From the NCBI RefSeq assembly GCF_000424665.1, contig NZ_AUKI01000024.1:1-64000 (forward strand): a DNA stretch of 64,000 bases, written 5' to 3'. Positions 41,692 through 49,993 of the stretch are shown piece after piece. Both the position numbers and the translations under genes were made by a program. Source of the stretch: Salinimicrobium terrae DSM 17865 (GTDB lineage Bacteria; Bacteroidota; Bacteroidia; Flavobacteriales; Flavobacteriaceae). The number at the start of each line of letters is the position of its first letter. Positions within the stretch are counted from its first letter, which is position 1. The notes beneath the pieces were generated by a model. That model saw only the letters and a program-made list of their open reading frames with translations, had not been told where the DNA came from and searched no databases.

Positions 41692-41925
41692 TTAGAAACC
41701 GGAATCCATCTCAAAAGCATCATTTTTGGCAGCTGTTTTTTTCTGCTCATTTATCATAAATTGAAGCCAAAGGGATCTAATTACGAAAAGAAACAAAAAA
41801 GAGACTAGGTTAAAAGCGAATAAGAAAAAAAGAAACTTAGTTTTAACCTTTTCACTCTTAGTAACAGTGATTGTACTGGTGTTGATTTTTACATGGTAAT
41901 GTTGAGAGAATAATGAAAAACACAA
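41692..41925 (-). CDS. possible small single-TM protein
   Basis: The frame encodes a stretch of about 65 residues that looks real: basic N-terminus TVTKSEKVKTK, one strong TM segment (FLFFLFAFNLVSFLFLFVI) and a polar tail ending EMDSGF. An in-frame ATG exists only at 41982, deep inside the aminotransferase gene. I chose the TTG at 41925, which leaves only a 13-bp head-to-head overlap. The start is uncertain, and so is expression. Confidence 0.4.
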   Translation of the reverse strand: MCFSLFSQHYHVKINTSTITVTKSEKVKTKFLFFLFAFNLVSFLFLFVIRSLWLQFMINEQKKTAAKNDAFEMDSGF

Positions 41926-42773
41926 AATCTTATCCTGCAGAAGTTTATCTGAATGGCAATTGGATGCCGCCACAGGGGGCAATGGTTTCCGTTTTCGATC
42001 GCGCCTTTATGTTTGGTGACGGTATTTACGAAGTGACTCCTTTTTACCGCGGAAAACCATTTAGACTGCAGGATCACCTGGGCCGGTTGAAGTATTGCCT
42101 TGAAGAAATAAAAATTCCTTTCGATTTTTCCATTTTAGAGCCACTAATGTTTGAAGCGCTTTCCCGTGCCGGACTGGCAGAATCAGATGCTGCAGTTTAT
42201 ATCCAGGTGTCCCGGGGTGTTGCGCCGCGGACACATTATTTTCCAGATAATCCCGAACCCACTTTTTTGATGTATGCTTTTCCGGTACAGCTGGAGAATT
42301 TTCAGGAGAAGCGATGGAAGGTGCTGGTTTCTGAAGATTTCAGGTGGCAACGTTGTGATATTAAATCCACAGCACTTTTGGCTAATACGATGTCCAATGA
42401 GGAAGCTATTTCGGGAGGTTTCGACGAAAACCTGCTCGTTCGCGACGGCTTCTTTACTGAAGGTTCCCATTCTACCGCTTTCTTCGTTAGCCACGGAATT
42501 GTTTACACCCATCCCGAAGGTCCGCACATCCTCTCGGCCATTACCCGAAAGGTAGTTCTGGAAATTTGCCGGGATCTTGAAATTGATTATAAAGAAGAAG
42601 CTTTTCCGTTTGATAAGATTTCAGAAATAGAAGAGATCTTTGTCACCGGCACCACCACGCAAATCACAATTGTGGACTCTTTACATACTGGAGGAAAAGA
42701 AATTTATTCTGCTCAAAAAGGTGAAATTACCGAGAGATTGCAGGAGGAGTTTTGGGGGAGGACCAGGGTGTGA
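41913..42773 (+). CDS. PLP-dependent class IV aminotransferase (D-amino-acid type)
   Basis: The 286-residue fold-type IV transaminase has the catalytic Lys151 in CDIKSTALLANTM, the PLP-phosphate contacts near the C-terminus (TGTTTQITIV) and the D-amino-acid-transaminase-like motif QVSRGVAPRTHYFP. It probably interconverts D-alanine and D-glutamate for cell-wall synthesis; branched-chain activity is also possible in this family. The length is normal. It is the first ordinary chromosomal gene after the cassette array. The ATG at 41913 begins the conserved MKNTKSYPAEVYLNG. Confidence 0.9.
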   Translation: MKNTKSYPAEVYLNGNWMPPQGAMVSVFDRAFMFGDGIYEVTPFYRGKPFRLQDHLGRLKYCLEEIKIPFDFSILEPLMFEALSRAGLAESDAAVYIQVSRGVAPRTHYFPDNPEPTFLMYAFPVQLENFQEKRWKVLVSEDFRWQRCDIKSTALLANTMSNEEAISGGFDENLLVRDGFFTEGSHSTAFFVSHGIVYTHPEGPHILSAITRKVVLEICRDLEIDYKEEAFPFDKISEIEEIFVTGTTTQITIVDSLHTGGKEIYSAQKGEITERLQEEFWGRTRV

Positions 42774-42812
42774 GCGGTTGGCGCACAGAGTTGATGTCGG
42801 ATGTCTGATCCA

Positions 42813-42874
42813 CGTCATGCTGAACTTGTTTCAGCATCTCGTTACAAAGACCCAGAAACAAGTTCAGGGTGACG
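42813..42874. repeat. dispersed inverted repeat, family A copy 1
   Basis: GTCATGCTGAACTTGTTTC (42814-) and GAAACAAGTTCAGGGTGAC pair at 17 of 19 positions. Close copies are at 45614-45682, 45697-45760 and 56253-56277. Non-coding, between converging genes. Confidence 0.75.
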
Positions 42875-42929
42875 ATCTGCCAGTGCCGAATTGCAACCGA
42901 ATCTGAATTTGGTGCTTGAATTCGAACAT

Positions 42930-44054
42930 TTACTTTCTCTCATTCACCATCTCAAGAACCTCCTCCACCGGCAACTGTTCAATCGTTCTACCCTCAAACC
43001 CCGTCATAGTCTCTGCCATAAAAAGTGAATTTATAATGGCTTCCTCCGTGGCTTCAATAGCGGCCATGAAAAGCGGAGTGACGCGATCGTTAGGCACGAC
43101 CTCCTGATATATGGTATTTGTTTCAATCCTGTAAGGGATTTGGAGATCTTCGGCAGTGGAGAAGGCGATGATGTAATCACCACTCCCGTTGGAAGCTATT
43201 CCACCGGTTTTAGCAAGTCCCAAAAATGCCTTTTTTGCCAGCCTTTCCAGGTTACGACTGTCCAGTGGAGCATCGGTTGCTACTACGATCATACAGGAGC
43301 CGTCTACGTTGTTCAGCAACTCATCACTAAAACTGAATTTCCCCAGCTCTTCCCCAACCTGCACTCCGTTAATTTGTAATACTCCGCCGAAGTTAGTCTG
43401 CACCAGAACCCCAACCGTGTGTCCACCCAGAGACTCAGGGAGTTTTCTGGATGAGGTGCCAATTCCGCCTTTGTAGCCAAAAGCAATAGTTCCGGTGCCG
43501 GCACCTACGTTTCCTTCCTGAGTATTATCTTCGGTGGCAGCTTCAATTGCAGAGATCACATCTTTTTCTGTAACGTGTCTGCCGCGGATATCGTTCAAAT
43601 ATCCATCATTAGTTTCTCCCACTACCGCGTTAACTGAAAATACATTTTCATTGCCGTCAAGATTCAGCGTATAATCGATCACTGCATTCATGGCGGTAGG
43701 GACACTAAGCGTGTTGGTGAGAATGATTGGCGTTTCTAAATTTCCTAATTCAGCAATTTGTGTGCTGCCGGCAAGTTTTCCGAAGCCATTGCCAACATAA
43801 ACGGCTGCAGGAACTTTCTGCTGAAAAACATTCCCTCCGTGCGGAAGGATTGCGGTAACACCGGTTCTTATTGAATCACCTATGATTAGTGTGGTATGAC
43901 CGACTTTCACTCCGCTAATATCAGTAATTGCATTCAGCTTTCCCGGTGTCATAACGCCAATCTCAATTCCAAAATCACGGGCTCGTTCCTGTGAAAAAAC
44001 AGATAACAGGGGAAATAGGATGAATGTGAGGCAGATAAACAACTGATTTTTCAT
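42930..44054 (-). CDS. exported P1-family (DmpA-like) peptidase
   Basis: The 374-residue protein has signal peptide MKNQLFICLTFILFPLLSVFS and the S58 (DmpA/L-aminopeptidase D-Ala-esterase) core. The N-terminal part is ITDISGVKVGHTTLI. The autocleavage and nucleophile region GAGTGTIAFGYKGGIGTSS contains the presumptive catalytic serine. It probably hydrolyses N-terminal residues of peptides, or beta-peptides, after self-cleavage, in the periplasm. The length is typical. It lies between the aminotransferase and rimO and is a single gene. Confidence 0.9.
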   Translation of the reverse strand: MKNQLFICLTFILFPLLSVFSQERARDFGIEIGVMTPGKLNAITDISGVKVGHTTLIIGDSIRTGVTAILPHGGNVFQQKVPAAVYVGNGFGKLAGSTQIAELGNLETPIILTNTLSVPTAMNAVIDYTLNLDGNENVFSVNAVVGETNDGYLNDIRGRHVTEKDVISAIEAATEDNTQEGNVGAGTGTIAFGYKGGIGTSSRKLPESLGGHTVGVLVQTNFGGVLQINGVQVGEELGKFSFSDELLNNVDGSCMIVVATDAPLDSRNLERLAKKAFLGLAKTGGIASNGSGDYIIAFSTAEDLQIPYRIETNTIYQEVVPNDRVTPLFMAAIEATEEAIINSLFMAETMTGFEGRTIEQLPVEEVLEMVNERK

Positions 44055-44155
44055 TGGGTACTAATAGTTTGAACGACAATTTAGATTTTTTCAAGATAGG
44101 ATTCTAAAATCTACAAGCTTAAGTTGTTAGATGTGAGATTTGTTATTTTAGATTG

Positions 44156-44163
44156 TATCTTTG
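44156..44163 (+). promoter_or_regulatory. candidate -7 box upstream of rimO
   Basis: TATCTTTG exactly fits TAnnTTTG, about 83 bp before the rimO ATG. A hairpin repeat (44194-44226) lies between this box and the gene, so it would form in the rimO leader RNA. Confidence 0.4.
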
Positions 44164-44193
44164 CAGCCGCTTTGGAAGACCTTCCTTTTTCTG

Positions 44194-44226
44194 AAACCTC
44201 ACAGGTTTTGGAAATCTGTGGGGTTT
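44194..44226. repeat. hairpin repeat, family C copy 1
   Basis: AAACCTCACAGG ... CTGTGGGGTTT forms a stem with few mismatches. Similar stems are at 45781-45807 and 45916-45948. It lies in the leader of rimO. Confidence 0.6.
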
Positions 44227-44246
44227 AAAAGGTGAAAAATTGTAGT

Positions 44247-45602
44247 ATGAGAACAAAGTCATTAAAAAAGAACAGGATAAATGTGGTCACCCTTGGCTGC
44301 AGTAAGAACGTCTACGACAGTGAGATCCTTATGGGTCAGTTGAAGGCGAACAACAAGGATGTTGTGCATGAGCAGGAGGGGAATATCGTGGTGATCAATA
44401 CCTGTGGCTTTATAGATAACGCAAAAGAGCAGTCTGTAAATACCATTTTAGAATATGTTGAGCTGAAGGAACAGGGGGAAGTGGACAAAGTGTTCGTGAC
44501 GGGATGCCTCAGTGAGCGCTATAAACCAGATCTTGTAAAAGAGATCCCGAACGTGGACCAATATTTCGGAACTACCGAATTTCCGGAACTGCTTGCCGCC
44601 CTTGAAGCCGACTATAAGCATGAACTTATTGGGGAACGTCTAACTACAACTCCCAAGAATTACGCTTACCTGAAGATCGCCGAAGGTTGTGACCGTCCGT
44701 GTTCTTTTTGTGCGATTCCGTTAATGCGCGGGAAGCATAGATCCACTCCGATTGAAAATCTGGTGGAGGAAGCCAGTAAACTTGCTTCCCAGGGAGTGAA
44801 GGAACTTATTCTTATTGCACAGGACCTAACTTATTACGGACTTGACCTGTATAAAAAGCGAAATCTGGCCGAACTTCTTGAGAATTTGGTGAAGGTGGAA
44901 GGAATTGAATGGATCAGGTTGCATTATGCTTTCCCGACTGGTTTCCCGATGGACGTGCTCGACCTGATGAAGCGTGAGCCGAAGATCTGTAATTATCTGG
45001 ACATTCCGTTGCAGCATATTTCTGATGATCTGCTGAAGTCAATGCGCCGCGGAACTACCCATGAAAAAACTACAAATCTGCTGAAGGAATTCCGCAACAG
45101 GGTGCCGGAAATGGCAATTAGAACTACTCTTATTGTCGGATATCCCGGTGAGACTGAAGCTCATTTTGAAGAGCTGAAACAGTGGGTGAAAGACATGCGT
45201 TTCGAACGTCTTGGTTGTTTTACTTATTCGCACGAAGAAAATACGCATGCTTACAATCTTGAAGATGATGTGCCGCAGGAAGTGAAGCAGGAGAGAGCCA
45301 ATGAAATTATGGAAATTCAGTCGCAGATCTCCTGGGAACTGAATCAGCAGAAGATTGGAAAAACTTTTAGAGTCGTGATCGACAGAAAAGAAGGGGAAAA
45401 CTACGTTGGAAGAACAGAACACGACTCTCCCGATGTTGATAATGAAGTTTTAATCGATGCAACTAAAATTTACCTGAAGACCGGAGACTTTTACGATGTA
45501 AAGATCACAGATGCTGCCGATTTTGACCTTTTTGGAGAACCGGTTAATGCGAATGTCGATAGACCGAAGAGAAAAGAACTTTTTAAAGTTAATGGTCAGT
45601 AA
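44247..45602 (+). CDS. rimO: ribosomal protein S12 methylthiotransferase RimO
   Basis: RimO is a radical-SAM enzyme that adds a methylthio group to Asp88 of ribosomal protein S12. The 451-residue protein has the N-terminal UPF0004 domain (VTLGCSKNVYDSEILMG), the radical-SAM cluster motif CDRPCSFC and a C-terminal TRAM domain (GKTFRVVIDRKEGENYVGRTE). I chose ATG 44247 because the family begins a few residues before the VTLGCSKN motif. A GTG at 44232 would add five residues. In relatives it often lies near ftsY. Confidence 0.95.
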   Translation: MRTKSLKKNRINVVTLGCSKNVYDSEILMGQLKANNKDVVHEQEGNIVVINTCGFIDNAKEQSVNTILEYVELKEQGEVDKVFVTGCLSERYKPDLVKEIPNVDQYFGTTEFPELLAALEADYKHELIGERLTTTPKNYAYLKIAEGCDRPCSFCAIPLMRGKHRSTPIENLVEEASKLASQGVKELILIAQDLTYYGLDLYKKRNLAELLENLVKVEGIEWIRLHYAFPTGFPMDVLDLMKREPKICNYLDIPLQHISDDLLKSMRRGTTHEKTTNLLKEFRNRVPEMAIRTTLIVGYPGETEAHFEELKQWVKDMRFERLGCFTYSHEENTHAYNLEDDVPQEVKQERANEIMEIQSQISWELNQQKIGKTFRVVIDRKEGENYVGRTEHDSPDVDNEVLIDATKIYLKTGDFYDVKITDAADFDLFGEPVNANVDRPKRKELFKVNGQ

Positions 45603-45613
45603 AAAGTGATCCT

Positions 45614-45970
45614 GTCACCCTGAATTTATTTCAGGGTCTTTATCCTGAAAAGTAGTGATGCAAAAACAAGTTCGGCATGACGATGGATTGATTTACGTCA
45701 CCCGGAATTTACTCTAGGAACTTCAGAATAACGAGATGCTGCAACAAGTTCAGCATGACGCTAAGGAATTCCACATAAAGCTGCAAGGTCTTTTTTGGAC
45801 CTTGTAGATTTTGTTTTTTGGCCACGGATGCACAGATATTTTTTTAATCTCAACGGGTGAAGTTTAACTCTCAGGGTTCTAAACCCTGATAGGGGTCTTT
45901 TTAAAAAATAATCTAAGACCTACAAGTTTTTGGAAACCTTGCAGGTCTGTGAACATCTCACATCTCACTT
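45614..45970. repeat. repeat-filled intergenic region with family A and C copies
   Basis: The 368-bp gap between rimO and the aldolase gene holds at least two family A units (45614-45682 GTCACCCTGAAT...; 45697-45760 ending GTTCAGCATGACG) and two family C stems (CTGCAAGGTC/GACCTTGTAG at 45781-45807; AGACCT/AGGTCT at 45916-45948). No gene is supported here. These palindromes could act as bidirectional terminators or mobile remnants. Confidence 0.65.
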
Positions 45971-47029
45971 CTAAGCCACCGTAATCTCATCTGTCAAATA
46001 AACCTCCTGAACACTTCTCAGAATCTCAATTCCGTCTTTTAGTGGTCTCTGGAAAGCTTTTCTTCCCATAATAAGTCCGCTGCCGCCGGCGCGTTTGTTG
46101 ATCACTGCAGTTTTTACGGCCGATTTGAAATCCGAATCCCCTTCAGAACCTCCTCCGGAGTTGATCAGACCGATTTTACCCATATAACAATTTGCTACCT
46201 GGAGTCGGCAAAGATCAATGGGATGATCTGTCGTCAGACTTTCATACATTTCTTTGGAATGTTTAGCAAAGTTGATGTCCTGAAACCCGAAATTGGTTGT
46301 CGGGAGCTTTTGTTTGATCACATCGGCTTTAATGGTTACCCCAATATGGTTGGCCTGCCCTGTTAGATCGGCGGCGGAATGGTAATCTTTTCCGTCTTTC
46401 TTAAAAGCTGAATTTCGGGTGTAGCACCAAAGGATTGTTGCCATTCCCAGTTGGTGTGCTTCTTCAAAAGCCGCAGCAACTTCCTGAATTTGTCTTGTGC
46501 TTTCTTCACTTCCGAAGTAAATAGTTGCGCCAATTGCCGTTGCGCCCATGTCCCAGGCTTCTTTAACACTTCCGAAGGGAATCTGGTCGTATTTATTGGG
46601 ATAGGTCATTAATTCGTTGTGATTAATTTTCACAACAAATGGTACTTTATGGGCGTACTTACGGGCGTGTAAAGCAAGTCCGCCAAAAGTGGAGGCCACT
46701 CCGTTACAGCCGGCTTCTATGGCAAGTTTTATAATGTTTTCGGGATCAAAATAATCCTGGTTCTTGTAAAAGGAAGCGGCCGCACTGTGTTCTATTCCCT
46801 GGTCTACAGGAAGAATATTAAGATAGCCGGTTCCGCCAAGGGCGCCGTGGTTGTATAGTTGCGCCAGACTTTTCAAGACTTGCGGACTGCGGTCACTTTC
46901 AGTAAAATTTTCTACGGTTTCCGGCCCCGGAATTGTCAGTCTTTCTTTTGGAATTTTTTTGCTGGTATGCTCCAGCAGATTGGAAGCGTCGTCTCCCAAG
47001 ACATCTGTTATCTTATCAATATGACTCAT
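45971..47029 (-). CDS. fbaB: class I fructose-bisphosphate aldolase (DhnA type)
   Basis: This glycolytic aldolase cleaves fructose 1,6-bisphosphate through a Schiff-base lysine. The 352-residue protein matches archaeal/DhnA-type class I aldolase: [12 protein letters not shown] with the conserved Asp, [11 protein letters not shown] with a lysine, and [19 protein letters not shown] with the phosphate-binding glycine-rich turn. [12 protein letters not shown] and [19 protein letters not shown] complete the C-terminal phosphate site. Class I aldolase differs from the zinc class II enzyme. It is a single gene after the repeat-rich gap. Confidence 0.93.
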   Translation of the reverse strand: MSHIDKITDVLGDDASNLLEHTSKKIPKERLTIPGPETVENFTESDRSPQVLKSLAQLYNHGALGGTGYLNILPVDQGIEHSAAASFYKNQDYFDPENIIKLAIEAGCNGVASTFGGLALHARKYAHKVPFVVKINHNELMTYPNKYDQIPFGSVKEAWDMGATAIGATIYFGSEESTRQIQEVAAAFEEAHQLGMATILWCYTRNSAFKKDGKDYHSAADLTGQANHIGVTIKADVIKQKLPTTNFGFQDINFAKHSKEMYESLTTDHPIDLCRLQVANCYMGKIGLINSGGGSEGDSDFKSAVKTAVINKRAGGSGLIMGRKAFQRPLKDGIEILRSVQEVYLTDEITVA

Positions 47030-47117
47030 AATTCAATAGGTTTTGTTAGCTACGAGTCTGAAGTTAAGTTTTTTACGGTAGAAGACTTTGCCGAAGGCTC
47101 TTAAAATATGTATAAAA

Positions 47118-47798
47118 TCAGCGGTACTGATAAAAGATTCCTTCATCAAAAGGGGTCCAGAGACAGGCCCGCAAATCAGCATTTTTGAGACCGTTGTTCA
47201 CCCAGGTATTACAAGTGTAGAGGGAATTGAGGGATCTTTTGGCGTGGAAAAAAGCATCATTTTGATTGTAATGAAGATCTTCTACAGGAATAACATTCCC
47301 GGAAGCATTTTTTTCAAAACTTTCAGAAACAAAATTCACGAGATCCTGGTATTGCTCTTTTGTAATATTTACAGGAATAGTAGGCTGATTAAATCTAATT
47401 GCGGATTCAAATTCGACATGCATGGCCGAAGGAGTGGGAAGAAATATTGCCTTAACTGCTACAGGAAAGGTAAGGTCGCTCCATTGTGGGGTATTTTGAT
47501 AAAATTCCAGATCTCCCCAACCAAAAGAAATATATTGAAAATTTGCCCTTTTTGAGAGGGTATGATCTGGAGTTACCAATTCCTCCCAATCCATTATTTC
47601 ATTCCGGCTTGGAAAAACAAAGTCGGTATGGACCCCGTTGGTGCGAAGGTAAATTGTTATTCTTCCTTCTTCAGGCTGATCTGTATTTACGGGGATCACA
47701 GAACCAATTATTGCCGAAACAAAGTACAGTAGCATAAGCAGTAAAAAGGCGAGCAGACCTTTTGCGAAAAACTTTATGACCTTTTCTACGACTTTCAT
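47118..47798 (-). CDS. TIGR02117/DUF2459 family protein
   Basis: The 226-residue protein has one N-terminal membrane segment (LLAFLLLMLLYFVSAIIGSV, ~15-34). It then carries the DUF2459 motif ITIYLRTNGVHTDFVFP near residue 47, plus SFGWGDLEFYQNTP. The C-terminus CNTWVNNGLKNADLR fits the family, which resembles NlpC/P60-like His/Cys enzymes. The function is unknown. Its start overlaps the stop of the PLP-enzyme gene by 4 bp, and both belong to a run of minus-strand genes. Confidence 0.85.
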   Translation of the reverse strand: MKVVEKVIKFFAKGLLAFLLLMLLYFVSAIIGSVIPVNTDQPEEGRITIYLRTNGVHTDFVFPSRNEIMDWEELVTPDHTLSKRANFQYISFGWGDLEFYQNTPQWSDLTFPVAVKAIFLPTPSAMHVEFESAIRFNQPTIPVNITKEQYQDLVNFVSESFEKNASGNVIPVEDLHYNQNDAFFHAKRSLNSLYTCNTWVNNGLKNADLRACLWTPFDEGIFYQYR

Positions 47799-49039
47799 GT
47801 TTTTCTTTGCAATAGTTCCTTTAGTGCTTTTTTGAAGATCTCAATTTCCTCCAGGGTATTGTATGGTGCAAACCCGATCCTGATCCATCCTCCAGTTTCC
47901 ATTACCGGAAATACTTCTGCCATAGTGGAAGCATAAAAATGCCCGTCGGCTATACAGAGGTTGAATTTTTCGGCAAAGAATTTTGTCGCTTCCCGGGAGT
48001 GAATTCCGTTAGTCCTGAAGGCAAAAGTCGGGGTTTTGGTGATGTCCTCAGGCGCGCGATAAAGTTTGATTTCAGGAATGGATTTAAGAAAGGTCTGCAG
48101 GGAATTCATAAGTTTCTCTTCGTGGGCTTCTATTGCTTCCATGCCGGATTTTAATCGCTCTCTGCGATTTTCCCCCGATCCAAGATCTTCTATAAAACCT
48201 ATTGCACCACAAAGGCCGGCAATGGCTTCATGGTTTTGTGTTCCGGTTTCCAGTTTATACGGAATTTCATTGGGAGCCGGCTTTAACTTCGGAATTTCTA
48301 ACTGCTCAAAAAGGTCTTTTTTGATCGCTGCTATTCCCAGATGTGGTCCGAAAAACTTATATGCCGAGCAGAAAAGGATATCACTGCCCAGCTCCTGTTT
48401 ATCCACTAAAAAATGAGGAACTGCATGAACGGCATCTGCAATAGTGATCGCATTTACCATTTTTGCAGCTTTAAATATCCTTTTTGCGTCACTAACCGTT
48501 CCTGTAAGGTTGGAGGAGAGGCCGATACCTACAACTTTTGTCTTTTCATTAATAAGAGCATCAAGGTTTGAAAGATCCAGTACTAATCTCTCCTTATCTA
48601 CAGGAATCCATTTTACTGTTGCGCCGGTCTCTTTAGCCAAATGTATCCATGGATCCACGTTCGCCCGGTGATCCAGTTGGGTGACGAGAATTTCATCTCC
48701 TTTTTTCAGTAAAGGCCTTAAACTGTGGGAAACCTGAAAAGCAAGGCTGGTCATATTTTGCCCAAAAGCCACTTCTTCAGCGGGGCAATTCAGCAGATCG
48801 CCAACGGCTTCTTTTGCTTCTTCCAACAGCGCATCGGTTTTTATACTGGTGGAAAAAGTGCCGTGGAGATTGGCCATTCCGGTTTCGATGTATTCCAACA
48901 TCCGGTCAATGCAGCCCTGCACCATTTGAGTACCGCCGGGACCATCGAAATATATAGGGAAAACCTGTTGTTTGTTCTTAAAATTCAGGGCCGGAAATTG
49001 AGCACGGACTTTATCAATTGAAAATTTACTGCTTTGCAT
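47795..49039 (-). CDS. cysteine-desulfurase-like PLP enzyme (aminotransferase class V)
   Basis: The 414-residue class V PLP enzyme has the catalytic lysine in the CSAYKFFGPHLG motif and the family blocks FDGPGGTQM and DQ...LDHRANVDPW. Such proteins (TIGR01976 type) are related to cysteine desulfurases and kynureninases, but the exact reaction is unclear. A longer frame starts at 49063; I chose the ATG at 49039 (MQSSKFSIDK), which limits overlap with the preceding TVP38 gene to 14 bp. It overlaps the TIGR02117 gene by 4 bp. Confidence 0.88.
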   Translation of the reverse strand: MQSSKFSIDKVRAQFPALNFKNKQQVFPIYFDGPGGTQMVQGCIDRMLEYIETGMANLHGTFSTSIKTDALLEEAKEAVGDLLNCPAEEVAFGQNMTSLAFQVSHSLRPLLKKGDEILVTQLDHRANVDPWIHLAKETGATVKWIPVDKERLVLDLSNLDALINEKTKVVGIGLSSNLTGTVSDAKRIFKAAKMVNAITIADAVHAVPHFLVDKQELGSDILFCSAYKFFGPHLGIAAIKKDLFEQLEIPKLKPAPNEIPYKLETGTQNHEAIAGLCGAIGFIEDLGSGENRRERLKSGMEAIEAHEEKLMNSLQTFLKSIPEIKLYRAPEDITKTPTFAFRTNGIHSREATKFFAEKFNLCIADGHFYASTMAEVFPVMETGGWIRIGFAPYNTLEEIEIFKKALKELLQRKT

Positions 49040-49736
49040 GATTCTTCTTTTTTTTATGGTCAATATAGATATAAAGTGCGTAGAGAATTGCGCCTACGCC
49101 ACCTATCCAATAGAGGCCATTTTCCAGTTTATCAATATCAGTTGAAAAATAACCTACTGCCAGGGAAAGTGGGATCATTCCCGCATAAGTGGCAAGCATA
49201 AATTTTTTATACCTCATTCTAAAAATTCCGGCAATGAAGCTTATTGCATCATTTGAAAAGAAAGGGGATACTCTGAATAGCACCACAGTTCCAAAAGCAT
49301 AATTATCAATCCAGAATTTCATCTTTTTATATTTTTCTTCGCTGACAATGGCATTCTTAAACTCTTTCCCAATAAAATAACCGATTGTGGAGGCGATTCC
49401 TACCCCTACCAGGTTGATCAAAACTCCCCACCAGAAACCGTAGGCAAGAACTCCTACAATTATTGGTAGCCAGGAAGGAAACACGATGAGGAACATTTGC
49501 AGTATAATAAACAAAATGATTGCCAAAGGGCCCCAAATTCCGAACTGCTCAACGTATTCCTGAATGCGCTGCTCGTCGCCACTTAACAATATGTTCCACG
49601 CCTCCTGTACCGAATCCTGAAATGGCTGATGAGTAAAATACAGGATCACCAGGAAAGCAATGATACCAGCGCTAATTATAAATGAAGAATATTTCTTAAG
49701 AAATGTTTTGCTCACCCTGCAGGTTACTTTCGTCAC
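49026..49736 (-). CDS. TVP38/TMEM64 (DedA-like, VTT domain) membrane protein
   Basis: The 236-residue integral membrane protein has about six TM segments. The VTT-domain signature is FRVSPFFSNDAISFIAGIFRMRYKKF, with a preceding GYFIGKEF. Members of this superfamily are lipid or small-molecule transporters or scramblases in membranes. The role here is unknown. It is the first gene of a run of three overlapping minus-strand genes (TVP38, PLP enzyme, TIGR02117). Confidence 0.9.
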   Translation of the reverse strand: MTKVTCRVSKTFLKKYSSFIISAGIIAFLVILYFTHQPFQDSVQEAWNILLSGDEQRIQEYVEQFGIWGPLAIILFIILQMFLIVFPSWLPIIVGVLAYGFWWGVLINLVGVGIASTIGYFIGKEFKNAIVSEEKYKKMKFWIDNYAFGTVVLFRVSPFFSNDAISFIAGIFRMRYKKFMLATYAGMIPLSLAVGYFSTDIDKLENGLYWIGGVGAILYALYIYIDHKKKKNHAKQ

Positions 49737-49889
49737 AAATTAGAAAAAAAAGTTCAGGAACACCTGTATACATTCTTAATTAAAATCATAAACTTAATTT
49801 TAACTTAAGATAACACTGGGGAACCTCAAAAACCCCATTTTTGAGAACTCATATATTCTTAGTTTTTGTCGATTTAGATGTATGAAATA

Positions 49890-49917
49890 AGGTTGTCCTT
49901 TTTTGGGCAACCTTTTT
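49890..49917 (+). terminator. orphan terminator-like hairpin in the porin leader region
   Basis: The 9-bp stem AGGTTGTCC (49890-49898)/GGGCAACCT (49905-49913; one T-G pair) with a T6 loop is followed by five T on the plus strand. It lies in the 257-bp divergent gap between the TVP38 and porin genes. No plus-strand gene ends upstream before 45,602, so it may end a small RNA or act as an attenuator. Confidence 0.6.
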
Positions 49918-49937
49918 ACTTATTGGTAATCTGCTCG

Positions 49938-49955
49938 TAACATTTACTTAACATT
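49938..49955 (+). promoter_or_regulatory. candidate Pho-type direct repeat
   Basis: The exact 7-bp repeat TAACATT occurs at 49938-49944 and 49949-49955, with a 4-bp spacer (11-bp period). A degenerate TAATCTG copy is at 49927-49933, again 11 bp away. This is the spacing of PhoB and PhoP boxes, and the downstream operon is the phosphate uptake system. The sequence matches the Bacillus TTAACA-type unit better than the E. coli CTGTCAT one. The start codon is 39 bp downstream. Confidence 0.5.
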
Positions 49956-49993
49956 GAAACCTGTTCTTTGTCCCCGACAAAAACTGAGAAATA

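Noticed and set aside
42813-42874. Riboswitch
   Set aside because: The structure is a simple inverted repeat found in several unrelated gaps and is not in a leader of a metabolic gene.
47939-48416. Plus-strand frames inside the PLP-enzyme gene
   Set aside because: They overlap a strong class V aminotransferase frame on the other strand and look compositionally like mirror frames.
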